Assembly: GCF_038003085.1 (NCBI RefSeq)
Contig: NZ_JBBOOM010000001.1
Coordinates: forward strand, 2,852,001-2,916,000
Direction: 5' to 3'
From: Psychrobacillus sp. FSL K6-2836
GTDB taxonomy: Bacteria; Bacillota; Bacilli; Bacillales_A; Planococcaceae
Length of the DNA: 64,000 nucleotides
Positions within the stretch are counted from its first letter, which is position 1. The number at the start of each line of letters is the position of its first letter. Below the pieces are notes generated by a model that worked only from the letters and a program-made list of their open reading frames with translations, was not told the origin of the DNA and ran no database searches. Made by a program: the position numbers and the translations under genes. Positions 44,275 through 52,269 of this stretch are shown one piece after another.

Positions 44275-45270
44275 ATGAAAAATTTACTAGATAAAAATAA
44301 GTGGATGCAATTAGTCGGAGCAGGTGCCTTGGCTTTAACATTAGCTGCTTGTGGTGATGAAGAAACGACAGAAGATCAGACTACAACAGACCAAACAGAA
44401 GAACAAGCAACTGATACACAGGAAAGTGATACTCGTACATTGACAGATGCGATGGGCAATGAAGTAGTAATACCAGCCAACCCAGAACGTGTACTAGCTT
44501 CGTACTTAGAAGATAATTTAGTAGCATTAGGGATAACACCTGTTGCGCAATGGAGTGTAAAAGACGGAGCTAGCATTCAAGGATACCTGCAAGGCGACTT
44601 AAAAGACGTTCCTATGATTCCTCATGACCTTCCATTCGAGGCAGTTCAAGAATATGCACCAGATTTGATCATTATGGACTCAGCAAGCATGGTGGAAGGC
44701 GGTAAATACGAGCAGTATAGTAAAATCGCTCCAACATATGTAATTGGAACAGAAGTAAACAACGATTGGCGCGATGAGTTAAAACGTGTGGGAGAAGTAT
44801 TTGGTAAAGAAGACGAAGCTCAAAAGGCATTGGATGCTTATGATACAAAAGCTGCTGAAGCAAAAGCAACGATTGAAGCTGAAGTAGGGAACCCTTCGGT
44901 AGCAGCAGTATGGCTAGTAGGTGGGAAATTCTTCGTCGTAGGAGAAAATCTATCTAGTGGTGCTGTAATGTATGGTGATTTAGGGTTGAAGAAACCTGCA
45001 GTAGTGAAGGAAATCTCTGCAAGCGCAACTGGTAACTGGAGTGAAATCTCTTTAGAAAAATTGGTTGAGTTAGATGCTGAGCATTTGTTCCTGATTAACA
45101 GTGATACAACAAGCGGTTCTGCAGCTTTAAGTGATGCATTATGGAATAGTGTACCTGCAGTAAAAGCAGGAAATGTATATGAATTCTCACCAGACGAAAG
45201 CTGGTTATATACCGGAACAATTGCAAACACACAAATTATCGATAATATTTTGAAAAGCCTTATAAAATAA
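44275..45270 (+). CDS. Iron-siderophore ABC transporter binding lipoprotein
   Basis: 331 residues. Lipobox L-A-A-C near 22, an acidic T/E/D linker (about 25-50), then a FepB/FhuD-type periplasmic-binding domain with T-D-A-M-G-N-E-V-V-I-P-A-N-P-E-R-V near 57. Substrate probably a hydroxamate or citrate-type siderophore; not resolvable by eye. ATG 44275 follows AAAGGGAG by 6 nt. Divergent from its permeases. Confidence 0.9.
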   Translation: MKNLLDKNKWMQLVGAGALALTLAACGDEETTEDQTTTDQTEEQATDTQESDTRTLTDAMGNEVVIPANPERVLASYLEDNLVALGITPVAQWSVKDGASIQGYLQGDLKDVPMIPHDLPFEAVQEYAPDLIIMDSASMVEGGKYEQYSKIAPTYVIGTEVNNDWRDELKRVGEVFGKEDEAQKALDAYDTKAAEAKATIEAEVGNPSVAAVWLVGGKFFVVGENLSSGAVMYGDLGLKKPAVVKEISASATGNWSEISLEKLVELDAEHLFLINSDTTSGSAALSDALWNSVPAVKAGNVYEFSPDESWLYTGTIANTQIIDNILKSLIK

Positions 45271-45278
45271 TTAAAGTA

Positions 45279-45316
45279 GAAGCTATCTCTGAGTTGTTGG
45301 GAGATAGCTTTTATTT
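45279..45316. terminator. Bidirectional terminator
   Basis: AAGCTATCTC (45280-45289) pairs with GAGATAGCTT (45301-45310), then TTTATTT; between convergent genes. Confidence 0.8.
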
Positions 45317-45812
45317 ATTCTAGCTCTTCAGCCAATTTAGATCTTCGAAACCTTCTATGACGCTTAAATTCCTTCATCTCTCCCATCGTTTGATAGGACA
45401 ATCGAACATGATAGTAATTGATATACTCTGCTAGAGCAAAAAGATATAGAAAGAGAAACCAATACAATTCTTTTGGATAACTTATCAATTCATATATAAC
45501 GAGAACAAAGCCAACTCCTAGAAGAAATAAATTCACTCTCTTCAGACCACGGAATAATTTTAGTTGATACTCGGGCAGATTAGAGAAATCCCTCCGCCTA
45601 GCTTGTCTCCATTTCAAATACCAATAATAACTTCCCTGTAATAAAAGAAATTCTAGTAATAGAAAGGCAAACAAAGGAGTGAAAGAGGTTAAGTATGGTT
45701 TTGTCCATTCATGACTAGTTAAAAACATTAGCCATACCGTTGCAAACATTATTGTTGCAGCCAATTCCCCTGAAAATAAATTAAATAGTTTTTTTGTAAG
45801 TTTGTGATACAT
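45315..45812 (-). CDS. Hypothetical four-helix membrane protein
   Basis: 165 residues with helices at about 17-33, 44-64, 93-110 and 115-130, a basic loop R-Q-A-R-R-R near 70 and a very basic tail K-R-H-R-R-F-R-R. Family not recognised; similar small proteins are common in Bacillales. Monocistronic. Confidence 0.6.
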   Translation of the reverse strand: MYHKLTKKLFNLFSGELAATIMFATVWLMFLTSHEWTKPYLTSFTPLFAFLLLEFLLLQGSYYWYLKWRQARRRDFSNLPEYQLKLFRGLKRVNLFLLGVGFVLVIYELISYPKELYWFLFLYLFALAEYINYYHVRLSYQTMGEMKEFKRHRRFRRSKLAEELE

Positions 45813-45943
45813 TCAACCACCTCATTTGAGTTAAAATAAAAAAATAGAATCGCTTTAGTCATTTAATTTACTAAAGGGTTGAGAAGAAGTGCAGAATGTT
45901 GCATAATAAGAAAATTAATATGGATATAATAGGAGCTGTTTAC

Positions 45944-46852
45944 ATGTCAATCAAGACGCAAGCAAAAGGTAATTTGCAGCAACAAAACGCCGTTTTACAA
46001 AACCGCGGACGCCTACTAGTAAAATGTCCCGATAAACCAGGAATTGTTTCCGTATTATCGACATTTCTACATGCACATAATTCAAACATAATCGAATCCA
46101 GCCAGTACTCCAGTAATCCAGAGAACGGTACATTTTTTATACGGATTGCTTATCATTGTGATGGGTTACTCGAAAAGGCGTCGCAAATGGAAAAGGATTT
46201 CGAACAAATTGCTGCGGCGCATAATATGGAATATAGCTTTAACTATTTGCATGAGCGTACACGTTCAGCAATCTTTGTTTCTAAGGAACCGCATTGTTTA
46301 ATGGAGCTTCTATGGGAATGGCAAAACGGGGATTTGGATACCGATATTGTCGTAGTCATTAGTAATCACGAAGAAGCGCGTCCATTTGTTGAAGCTTTAG
46401 GCATTCCATATCATTATATCCCAGCAAACAAAGAAATACGAAAACAAGTGGAAGCTGAACAAATTCGCTTAATGGAACAATACAATGTTGACTTATTAAT
46501 TCTGGCTCGTTATATGCAAATATTAACACCAGAGTTTGTGGATCATTTTGAAAATCGCATTATCAATATCCACCATTCGTTCTTACCAGCATTCATCGGA
46601 GCCGGTCCATACGAGCGAGCCTACGAACGTGGAGTAAAACTGATTGGAGCTACTTCTCACTATGTAACAAATAATTTAGATGAAGGTCCTATTATCGAAC
46701 AAGACGTAGAGCGGGTTGATCATCGTGATGACGTTGTAGAGCTAAAGAAAATTGGTCGCACGATTGAACGTCGAGTATTAGCAAAAGCAGTTAAGTGGCA
46801 TTTAGAGAACCGTATTATCGTCGAAGGTAATAAGACGATTGTGTTCCACTAA
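45944..46852 (+). CDS. purU: Formyltetrahydrofolate deformylase
   Basis: About 302 residues. N-terminal ACT domain (about 20-95; C-P-D-K-P-G-I-V-S-V) and C-terminal formyltransferase domain with the catalytic triad region I-N-I-H-H-S-F-L-P (about 204-212), G-A-T-S-H-Y-V-T and D-E-G-P-I-I-E-Q. Releases formate and THF from 10-formyl-THF. ATG 45944 has AGGAG 9 nt upstream; the frame from 45896 lacks one. Confidence 0.93.
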   Translation: MSIKTQAKGNLQQQNAVLQNRGRLLVKCPDKPGIVSVLSTFLHAHNSNIIESSQYSSNPENGTFFIRIAYHCDGLLEKASQMEKDFEQIAAAHNMEYSFNYLHERTRSAIFVSKEPHCLMELLWEWQNGDLDTDIVVVISNHEEARPFVEALGIPYHYIPANKEIRKQVEAEQIRLMEQYNVDLLILARYMQILTPEFVDHFENRIINIHHSFLPAFIGAGPYERAYERGVKLIGATSHYVTNNLDEGPIIEQDVERVDHRDDVVELKKIGRTIERRVLAKAVKWHLENRIIVEGNKTIVFH

Positions 46853-46879
46853 GCCAAAAGTTGTAAAGACCTATATAGG

Positions 46880-46908
46880 TTGAATGTGCTAGTAATTCTG
46901 TATATAAT
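46880..46908 (+). promoter_or_regulatory. Promoter of antitoxin RNA, copy 2
   Basis: TTGAAT (46880-46885), 17-bp spacer, TATAAT (46903-46908), as in copy 1. Confidence 0.75.
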
Positions 46909-46914
46909 GAACAT

Positions 46915-47042
46915 AGCAACATAGACTATAAAGACTGGATACGCGAATATCCAGTCAGCAATTACAGACCGCAGAAAGAGCGGTTGGTCCAGGCTCAGAA
47001 TAACCGTCAAACCTTTAGCTCAGGGGACGGTTATTTCTTTTT
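46915..47042 (+). ncRNA. Predicted antisense antitoxin RNA, copy 2
   Basis: Same architecture as copy 1: GACTGGATA/TATCCAGTC hairpin (about 46935-46959), ACCGC/GCGGT hairpin, and AATAACCGTC/GACGGTTATT followed by T-rich DNA, overlapping the toxin 3' end. 5' end inferred from the promoter. Confidence 0.65.
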
Positions 47043-47138
47043 TACAAAGAAAATGATAATGGTCACTACTATGGAAAAGGTTGCTATTAGTACAGCGCTA
47101 AGCTGGATCAACAAACTCATCATCTGGTATGTTGTCAT
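47031..47138 (-). CDS. Putative holin-like type I toxin, copy 2
   Basis: 35 residues: M-T-T-Y-Q-M-M then a single hydrophobic helix and the basic end F-F-V-K-K-K. Clearly homologous to the 4421-4534 peptide. GGAGGTG precedes the ATG by 5 nt. The 5' UTR GGCGGCTGGTC is complementary (with one G.U pair) to GACCAACCGC downstream, so the 5'-3' pairing seen in copy 1 is kept by compensatory change. Confidence 0.75.
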   Translation of the reverse strand: MTTYQMMSLLIQLSAVLIATFSIVVTIIIFFVKKK

Positions 47139-47199
47139 GGCAACACCTCCTAACGAAAAAAGTGACCAGCCGCCCACCCTACTATGTAATTGCCAACTT

Positions 47200-47227
47200 A
47201 TTATAACACAAAAGAGAACTTATGTTC
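47200..47227 (-). promoter_or_regulatory. Toxin promoter with LexA-like box, copy 2
   Basis: Minus-strand extended -10 TGTTATAAT (47208-47200). 10 bp upstream of the hexamer lies AGAACTTATGTTCT (47215-47228), whose core GAAC-N4-GTTC is the invariant part of the Bacillus LexA box. It replaces a -35 element, so LexA bound there should block the promoter. Confidence 0.6.
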
Positions 47228-47244
47228 TATTTTTGTTCATTCTA

Positions 47245-47272
47245 TTGCGATTCGATGCAGCAGACTTGCGAT
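47245..47272. repeat. Two TTGCGAT units, 21 bp apart
   Basis: TTGCGAT at 47245 and 47266, the same heptamer and the same step as the 9265-9581 array, upstream of the second toxin promoter. Confidence 0.6.
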
Positions 47273-47321
47273 TTGTTGTCAGGCTGGATGCTTCTCGCAA
47301 ATGCTTACCCAATGTAAACGA

Positions 47322-47561
47322 GGCTGGGACAGAACCCAAAAACAGCATTTTTCTCTGTGAGAAAAATGCTGTTTTTTTGCTGTGTACAAAATTGATTTCC
47401 ATTCCAGGGACGCTTTCCACGGGCGTGGCCTGAGCCTGTAGTCTCAGGCGTCACGCTATTCCCGTAGGAGTCGCCCCTCCATTCCAATCAATTTCATTAA
47501 GTATCCATTATTTAGTAAAGGTTTCTCCTTATCCAATAAAATTTCTACTTCTGTCCCAGCC
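47322..47561 (-). mobile_element. MITE-like element B, 240 bp
   Basis: Perfect 13-bp inverted ends GGCTGGGACAGAA (47322-47334) and TTCTGTCCCAGCC (47549-47561), as in element A but in the opposite orientation and with the complete GC-rich module (47392-47491). The AACAGCATTTTTCTC hairpin is next to the left end. No coding frame. Lies 7 bp from the acyltransferase stop and can serve as its terminator. Confidence 0.75.
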
Positions 47562-47568
47562 TCTTTTA

Positions 47569-48615
47569 CTAAATTTGAATCGGTTTCTTCGCTCGGATAT
47601 CTCCTAAGAAGAACTTTCCATAAGGAATCATTTTTTGGATAGCGATGGACGCTATAATTGGTATCATTAACCCTAGAGTAGTAAAACCAATAATACCGTA
47701 TTGGAAATAATCGTTCAGGATAATATCGGTGAAAATATGCAAATACATAATAGTAATCGAGTGCTTTTCAATTTTTGCCAACCAGTCTAGAGATAGAATG
47801 GTAGTAATTCTTTGGAACAGACCAAGAATAGCGATAATAAACGCAATAGGAATGACTAAGTCGAGCAGTAAATGATCATACCGCAGGAACTTCATACTAA
47901 GGTGATAATCAATAAAACCTAGTTTATCTGTTATTATTGCGGTGATTGCAACGATTAGAGCACCTAGTAACCATGGTCTCGTAATGTTCATCCAAATCGT
48001 TTTACCGTAATAACCAAGAGCGAAATAGACGATTGCCATTAGAACTACATCTAGGTTCCAAAGCATAGGAATTGTTTGGGAGGCTTTGTCTGGAGCCCCG
48101 CTAATATATTGCATAGCGAAAATACTTTCTAAATGAGCAACAATATAAAAGACGATAAGTAATCCAATTTGTTTGACACGACTTAAATACTTTGTCATCA
48201 TCATGAATAATAAATACGTAAAGAATAATGTCGTTACGAACCAGAAAACTCCATAAGCACCACGTGCAAACCGACCTGCAATTACTAGTTTCCATAAATC
48301 TTGCAAGTACCAGGATACATCAAAGTTACCTCCCGCAAGCTCCATTCCGTATCGAACAGTTGTAATAGCTACTAGGAAAAACAAATAAGGAACTATTAGT
48401 TGTAAGAATCTTTTTTTAATAGGAATTTTTGTGTCTTGTTCTTCTTTTAATTCTTTAAAAAATAATCCACTCAATAAGAAAAAAGCTGGCATATGAAACC
48501 AGTATATATAAGTGATGAATGGGAAATTCAATTCACCTGGATAATGTCCGATAACAACTAATATCATTAAAAATCCTTTTGTTACATCGACCCATGTTAA
48601 ACGCTTGTTAGCCAT
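47569..48615 (-). CDS. Acyltransferase 3 family membrane protein
   Basis: 348 residues with about ten helices and the acyltransferase 3 opening W-V-D-V-T-K-G-F-L-M-I-L-V-V-I-G-H, including the conserved histidine, and F-H-M-P-A-F-F-L-L-S-G near 40. Such proteins O-acetylate surface sugars (fucose 4-O-acetylase-like). Divergent from an SGNH hydrolase gene, which could act on the same acetylated polymer (inference). Confidence 0.88.
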   Translation of the reverse strand: MANKRLTWVDVTKGFLMILVVIGHYPGELNFPFITYIYWFHMPAFFLLSGLFFKELKEEQDTKIPIKKRFLQLIVPYLFFLVAITTVRYGMELAGGNFDVSWYLQDLWKLVIAGRFARGAYGVFWFVTTLFFTYLLFMMMTKYLSRVKQIGLLIVFYIVAHLESIFAMQYISGAPDKASQTIPMLWNLDVVLMAIVYFALGYYGKTIWMNITRPWLLGALIVAITAIITDKLGFIDYHLSMKFLRYDHLLLDLVIPIAFIIAILGLFQRITTILSLDWLAKIEKHSITIMYLHIFTDIILNDYFQYGIIGFTTLGLMIPIIASIAIQKMIPYGKFFLGDIRAKKPIQI

Positions 48616-48725
48616 AAAACTTCCTCCATAACATAATATCTATGTTTGTTTATCCGTTTTTGGGTAATTATAAACGTATATTGTGTTTCAATTATATTAC
48701 ATATTTTTAAAAGGAGTTTTGTTAT

Positions 48726-49337
48726 ATGTTGGAAATAATTTGTTTTGGTGATAGTATTACTGCTAGAAAAGAGGGGCATCCATCGCCCATATTAACTCAT
48801 AAATTGTCGTCAAAAATGACTGATTATGAATTTATCAATGCGGGCGTATCTGGAAATACAACGGAGCAAGCGATGTTCCGCTTCAATAAAGATGTACTAT
48901 CTAAAAGACCAGATGCGGTTACGGTATTGTTTGGAGCAAATGATTCGGCAACTCATAAATTTGTAGATTTAGATACATTTAAGCGGAATATTTCTTTATT
49001 CGCCAAGCAGATTGGTTCTGAGAAGACGATATTGATAAGCCCTGCTCCTGTGGATGAATCTCTTCAGCCGAATAGAACGAATGAGCGTATGAAGCAATAT
49101 GCCTTGGCTGTTCAGGAGGTTGCCGAAGAAACAGGGAGCTATTTTATCGATTTCTTTCATATTTTTTATTCTCAGCCAAACTACAAGGAGCTTTTAGTCG
49201 GCGAGAAGAATGATGGACTGCATTTTGGTGAGGCGGGCTATGAACTGCTTTCTGATTTAATAGTTCAAAAATTAGAGGAGATGGAGATTGAGGATGGTTT
49301 CTTCAAAAAACTAGTAGACCGATTAATGAGAGGCTAG
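48726..49337 (+). CDS. SGNH/GDSL-type esterase
   Basis: 203 residues. Block I is G-D-S-I-T-A (about 8-13), block II G-V-S-G-N (about 39), block III G-A-N-D (about 65), block V D-G-L-H-F near 165. Lysophospholipase L1-like or carbohydrate esterase; catalytic Ser10, Asp and His present. Ribosome site AAAGGAG. Confidence 0.88.
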   Translation: MLEIICFGDSITARKEGHPSPILTHKLSSKMTDYEFINAGVSGNTTEQAMFRFNKDVLSKRPDAVTVLFGANDSATHKFVDLDTFKRNISLFAKQIGSEKTILISPAPVDESLQPNRTNERMKQYALAVQEVAEETGSYFIDFFHIFYSQPNYKELLVGEKNDGLHFGEAGYELLSDLIVQKLEEMEIEDGFFKKLVDRLMRG

Positions 49338-49397
49338 TATTTTTCTGTCGATTATTGGAAATGATAGTAGGAAGATTCGGACGAGGAGTGAATTTTC

Positions 49398-49808
49398 TTG
49401 CTACAATTACAAACAGAGTTGGAAGGAAAAGAAATTGGGTTTGGTGATTTAAGAAGTAGAATAGATAGCCTTGGCTACACAATAGGTGGAAATTGGGATT
49501 ACCATAAAGGCAGTTTTGACAATGTATTGTGGCGAGATGAAGGGGAAACAATCTACTTGCGACTTCCATTTGAAGTGGTGGAAGGAGAGCTAGACAATTA
49601 CGATGCGCAAATTAAGTTTCAAACGCCTTATGTCATCAAGCATGTAGTCAATGTAGGCTTAGACGAGGATGAGAATTCACTGCTCACATCAACTGGCTTC
49701 AATCAATTCCAAGATCCAGTTGATAAGGACGGGCATATTGCCAACAAAAATAAATGGACAGTAGCTGGAGAGCAAGCAGTTGAGAAAATCGTAAGGTTAG
49801 TCCAATAA
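49398..49808 (+). CDS. YugN-like protein
   Basis: 136 residues, YugN-like family (function unknown), with F-D-N-V-L-W-R-D-E-G-E-T-I-Y-L-R-L-P-F and the D-E-N-S-L-L-T-S-T-G-F-N-Q-F-Q-D-P motif. TTG start after GAGGAGTG. Terminator follows. Confidence 0.85.
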   Translation: MLQLQTELEGKEIGFGDLRSRIDSLGYTIGGNWDYHKGSFDNVLWRDEGETIYLRLPFEVVEGELDNYDAQIKFQTPYVIKHVVNVGLDEDENSLLTSTGFNQFQDPVDKDGHIANKNKWTVAGEQAVEKIVRLVQ

Positions 49809-49849
49809 AAAAGAGATCATTTCGTAGTGGATGCGAAGTGATCTTTTTT
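49807..49849 (+). terminator. Terminator after the YugN-like gene
   Basis: AGATCA-N2-TCG and CGA-N2-TGATCT form a stem (49813-49844), then TTTTTT. Confidence 0.8.
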
Positions 49850-49865
49850 AATAGATAGCGTATAT

Positions 49866-50094
49866 AAAAGTGTCCTGTGAACACTGGGTTTGTGGCATTT
49901 TTAAAAATGAATATTACGACTGATTTCCGTTTCAGGAAGTGAAATAGCGAACGAAATTGCATCTTCGAGAGCCTCCTTTATCAATAGGAAAGTAGCTTTT
50001 CTCTAGTTATCCAAAAACGTACTTACCTGTTTCTAAAAGTTGTAGGAGGGTGTGAACACTGGGCTCATGAGTTTTTAAAGAATGAATAATCCTA
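49866..50094. repeat. Direct repeat and degenerate GC-rich module
   Basis: GTGAACACTGGG followed by a T-rich stretch and AATGAATA occurs twice, at about 49877-49911 and 50052-50088. The first is followed by TGATTTCCGTTTCAGG (49920-49935), which resembles the end of the GC-rich repeat but lacks the rest. No gene in 49850-50688. Confidence 0.5.
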
Positions 50095-50268
50095 TGATTT
50101 TTGTTACATGTGGACGCTTTCCGCGGGCGTTGCCTCAGCCTCCTCACTGGAAAACATATGCTCCTGCGCTTACTCGTCGCAAAGACATTGGTCAAGGCCG
50201 ATGTCTTCGCTGCGGGGTCTTCGCCTAACGCTGTTCCCGCTGGAGTCGCCGCATTCCACTACAATCAA
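50095..50268 (-). repeat. GC-rich dispersed repeat, copy 4 (reverse)
   Basis: On the plus strand reads TGATTTTTGTTACA, GGACGCTTTCCGCGGGC, then GTTCCCGCTGGAGTCGCC and CAATCAA. It is a reverse-oriented member of the family at 14427, with a longer middle. Confidence 0.7.
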
Positions 50269-50406
50269 TTATAGTGTAGTACTACAATATAAATTGTAAC
50301 AAAGTATATCGCTTAGATGATAAAAGAAGTCAAAGTTAAAAGAGGGATAAAACCGTAATTTAAGTGGTTTTATATCGAGATACCTTATTAGATAAAGCGG
50401 ACCTAA

Positions 50407-50531
50407 TTGATTGGAGCGTAGAGTGGCGACTCCAGCCGGGAATAGCATGAGCTGAAGACCCTGGACAGAGCGTAGCGAAGGAAGCGGCTGAAGCCATGCC
50501 GGCGGAAAGCGTCCGCTCGTAGCGGAAATCA
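50407..50531 (+). repeat. GC-rich dispersed repeat, copy 5
   Basis: TTGATTGGAGCG, GGCGACTCCAGCCGGGAA, GCCGGCGGAAAGCGTCC, AGCGGAAATCA. It forms an inverted pair with copy 4, separated by about 138 bp. Confidence 0.7.
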
Positions 50532-50621
50532 TTGGCATATCTAAGTGTTTGTTTTTAGAGGACCGGGCGTCTTTTTATCCGGTTTTTCTTAGCCCCCTAA
50601 GTTACCCTAAAGCCCCCACAC

Positions 50622-50650
50622 TTACAATATTCTCTGTATTTCATTATAAT
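50622..50650 (+). promoter_or_regulatory. Promoter of the tsa operon
   Basis: TTACAA (50622-50627), 17-bp spacer, TATAAT (50645-50650), 38 bp before tsaE. Confidence 0.65.
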
Positions 50651-50688
50651 AGAAGCATTAGAGATGTAACTGGAAAGGAAAGCGACCG

Positions 50689-51141
50689 ATGAAATATGAA
50701 CGAATGATTAATTCGGAGCAAGAAACAAGGACTCTTGCTGAGCAACTGGCAACTCGCTTACATGCCGGAGATGTATTGACGCTAGAAGGCGATTTAGGAG
50801 CAGGTAAAACGACATTCACAAAAAGTGTGGCGAAGGGGCTAGGAATTACACGAAACGTAAATAGCCCAACGTTTACTATATTAAAGCAATATGAGGGCAG
50901 ACTGCCGTTAAATCATTTAGATGTCTACCGACTTGCGGACAGTGATGAGGATTTAGGATGGGACGAGCTGTTTTATGGGAATGCGGTTAGTATTATTGAA
51001 TGGGCTCATTTAATAGAAGAGGATTTGCCAGCGGAACGATTGGCGGTTCAGATTATTCGGCTGGATGAGGATGCTCGAAAATTTACGTTTATGCCACTTG
51101 GCAAACGATATGAACAATTATGTGAGGAGCTTTTTGGATGA
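50689..51141 (+). CDS. tsaE: tRNA threonylcarbamoyladenosine biosynthesis ATPase TsaE
   Basis: 150 residues; Walker A G-D-L-G-A-G-K-T-T-F (about 34-43), S-P-T-F-T-I switch segment (about 63), and H-L-D-V-Y-R-L. TsaE drives turnover of the TsaB-TsaD complex that attaches threonylcarbamoyl to A37 of ANN-decoding tRNAs. Overlaps tsaB by 4 nt. Confidence 0.95.
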   Translation: MKYERMINSEQETRTLAEQLATRLHAGDVLTLEGDLGAGKTTFTKSVAKGLGITRNVNSPTFTILKQYEGRLPLNHLDVYRLADSDEDLGWDELFYGNAVSIIEWAHLIEEDLPAERLAVQIIRLDEDARKFTFMPLGKRYEQLCEELFG

Positions 51142-51824
51142 TTTGGTTAGGAATAGATACGTCACAAACACCGCTTGCGGTAGCTATTGTAAAGGATGAA
51201 CAAGTACTTGCTGAGTACAAGTCTTCCGTGAAAATTACTCACTCGATCGGTGCTATGCCAGCGATTGAAGAATTAATGGAAAAGGCGAATATCAAGCCGG
51301 GTGAAATAGAGGCAATTGCTGTAGCGAAAGGACCCGGTTCTTATACAGGAGTTCGTATTGGAGTAACGATTGGAAAAACACTCGCTTGGACACTAAATAT
51401 ACCGATATATTCGGTGTCGAGCTTACATGTACTTGCCGAGAACGTCCCGTATTTCCAAGGGGTTGTTTGTTCCATTATGGATGCACGTCGCGGCAATGTA
51501 TTTGCTGGAATTTATATGAACGGTGAAGTAGTAAAGGAAGCGCATATGTCATTAGTAGATTTACTGACAACTCTGGATAATTTGGAACAGCCGGTTTTAT
51601 TTGTCGGTATGGACGTTACAATTCACTGGGATTCAATAAAAGAAGTTCTTGGAGAAAAGGTTCAACGGGTTAATGCCGCTTTCGATTTACCAAATGCAGC
51701 TGTATTAATAGAAATGGCGAAAAAAATGGAGCCTTCCGAAGTACATACAGTTGTGCCAGAGTATTTGCGTATTACCGAAGCAGAGGCAAACTGGATGAAA
51801 GAGCAGAAGAAAAATGGAAACTAA
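51138..51824 (+). CDS. tsaB: tRNA threonylcarbamoyladenosine biosynthesis protein TsaB
   Basis: 228 residues of the ASKHA fold: G-I-D-T-S near residue 5, K-G-P-G-S-Y-T-G-V-R-I-G near 65, and the conserved Y-S-V-S-S-L. TsaB dimerises with TsaD. ATGA overlap with tsaE; its end overlaps rimI by 11 nt. Confidence 0.95.
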   Translation: MIWLGIDTSQTPLAVAIVKDEQVLAEYKSSVKITHSIGAMPAIEELMEKANIKPGEIEAIAVAKGPGSYTGVRIGVTIGKTLAWTLNIPIYSVSSLHVLAENVPYFQGVVCSIMDARRGNVFAGIYMNGEVVKEAHMSLVDLLTTLDNLEQPVLFVGMDVTIHWDSIKEVLGEKVQRVNAAFDLPNAAVLIEMAKKMEPSEVHTVVPEYLRITEAEANWMKEQKKNGN

Positions 51825-52269
51825 TATAACGTATCGAAAAATGACTTTAGATGATATAGATCAAGTACTGTTGATCGAACAGGAGGCATTCGACACACCG
51901 TGGACGAGGGAAGCCTTTGTGCACGAAATGACGACAAATTTGTATTCACATTATCTTGTTGCTGAAACAGAAGCAAAAGATATAATCGGGTACTGTGGCA
52001 TGTGGGTAGTGATGGATGAAAGTCATATTACTAATGTGGCAGTAGCCGAGCGAATGCGTGGAAACAAAATTGGCGAAGGATTGATGCGTGAAGCTATCCG
52101 TGCTGTAACGGAGCAGAATGTAGTGCTCATGACGCTAGAAGTTAGAGTATCAAATGATGTGGCGAAGAACTTGTATCATAAACTTAACTTCCAAGATGGA
52201 GGCATACGGAAAAACTATTATTCAGACACCGGAGAGGATGCACTTGTGATGTGGGTGGAATTCAAATGA
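51814..52269 (+). CDS. rimI: Ribosomal protein alanine acetyltransferase-like GNAT
   Basis: 151 residues. GNAT motif [18 protein letters not shown] near 72-88, then L-E-V-R-V-S-N, V-A-K-N-L-Y and Y-Y-S-D-T-G-E-D-A typical of RimI (N-terminal acetylation of ribosomal protein S18). Conserved position between tsaB and tsaD. Confidence 0.92.
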   Translation: METNITYRKMTLDDIDQVLLIEQEAFDTPWTREAFVHEMTTNLYSHYLVAETEAKDIIGYCGMWVVMDESHITNVAVAERMRGNKIGEGLMREAIRAVTEQNVVLMTLEVRVSNDVAKNLYHKLNFQDGGIRKNYYSDTGEDALVMWVEFK

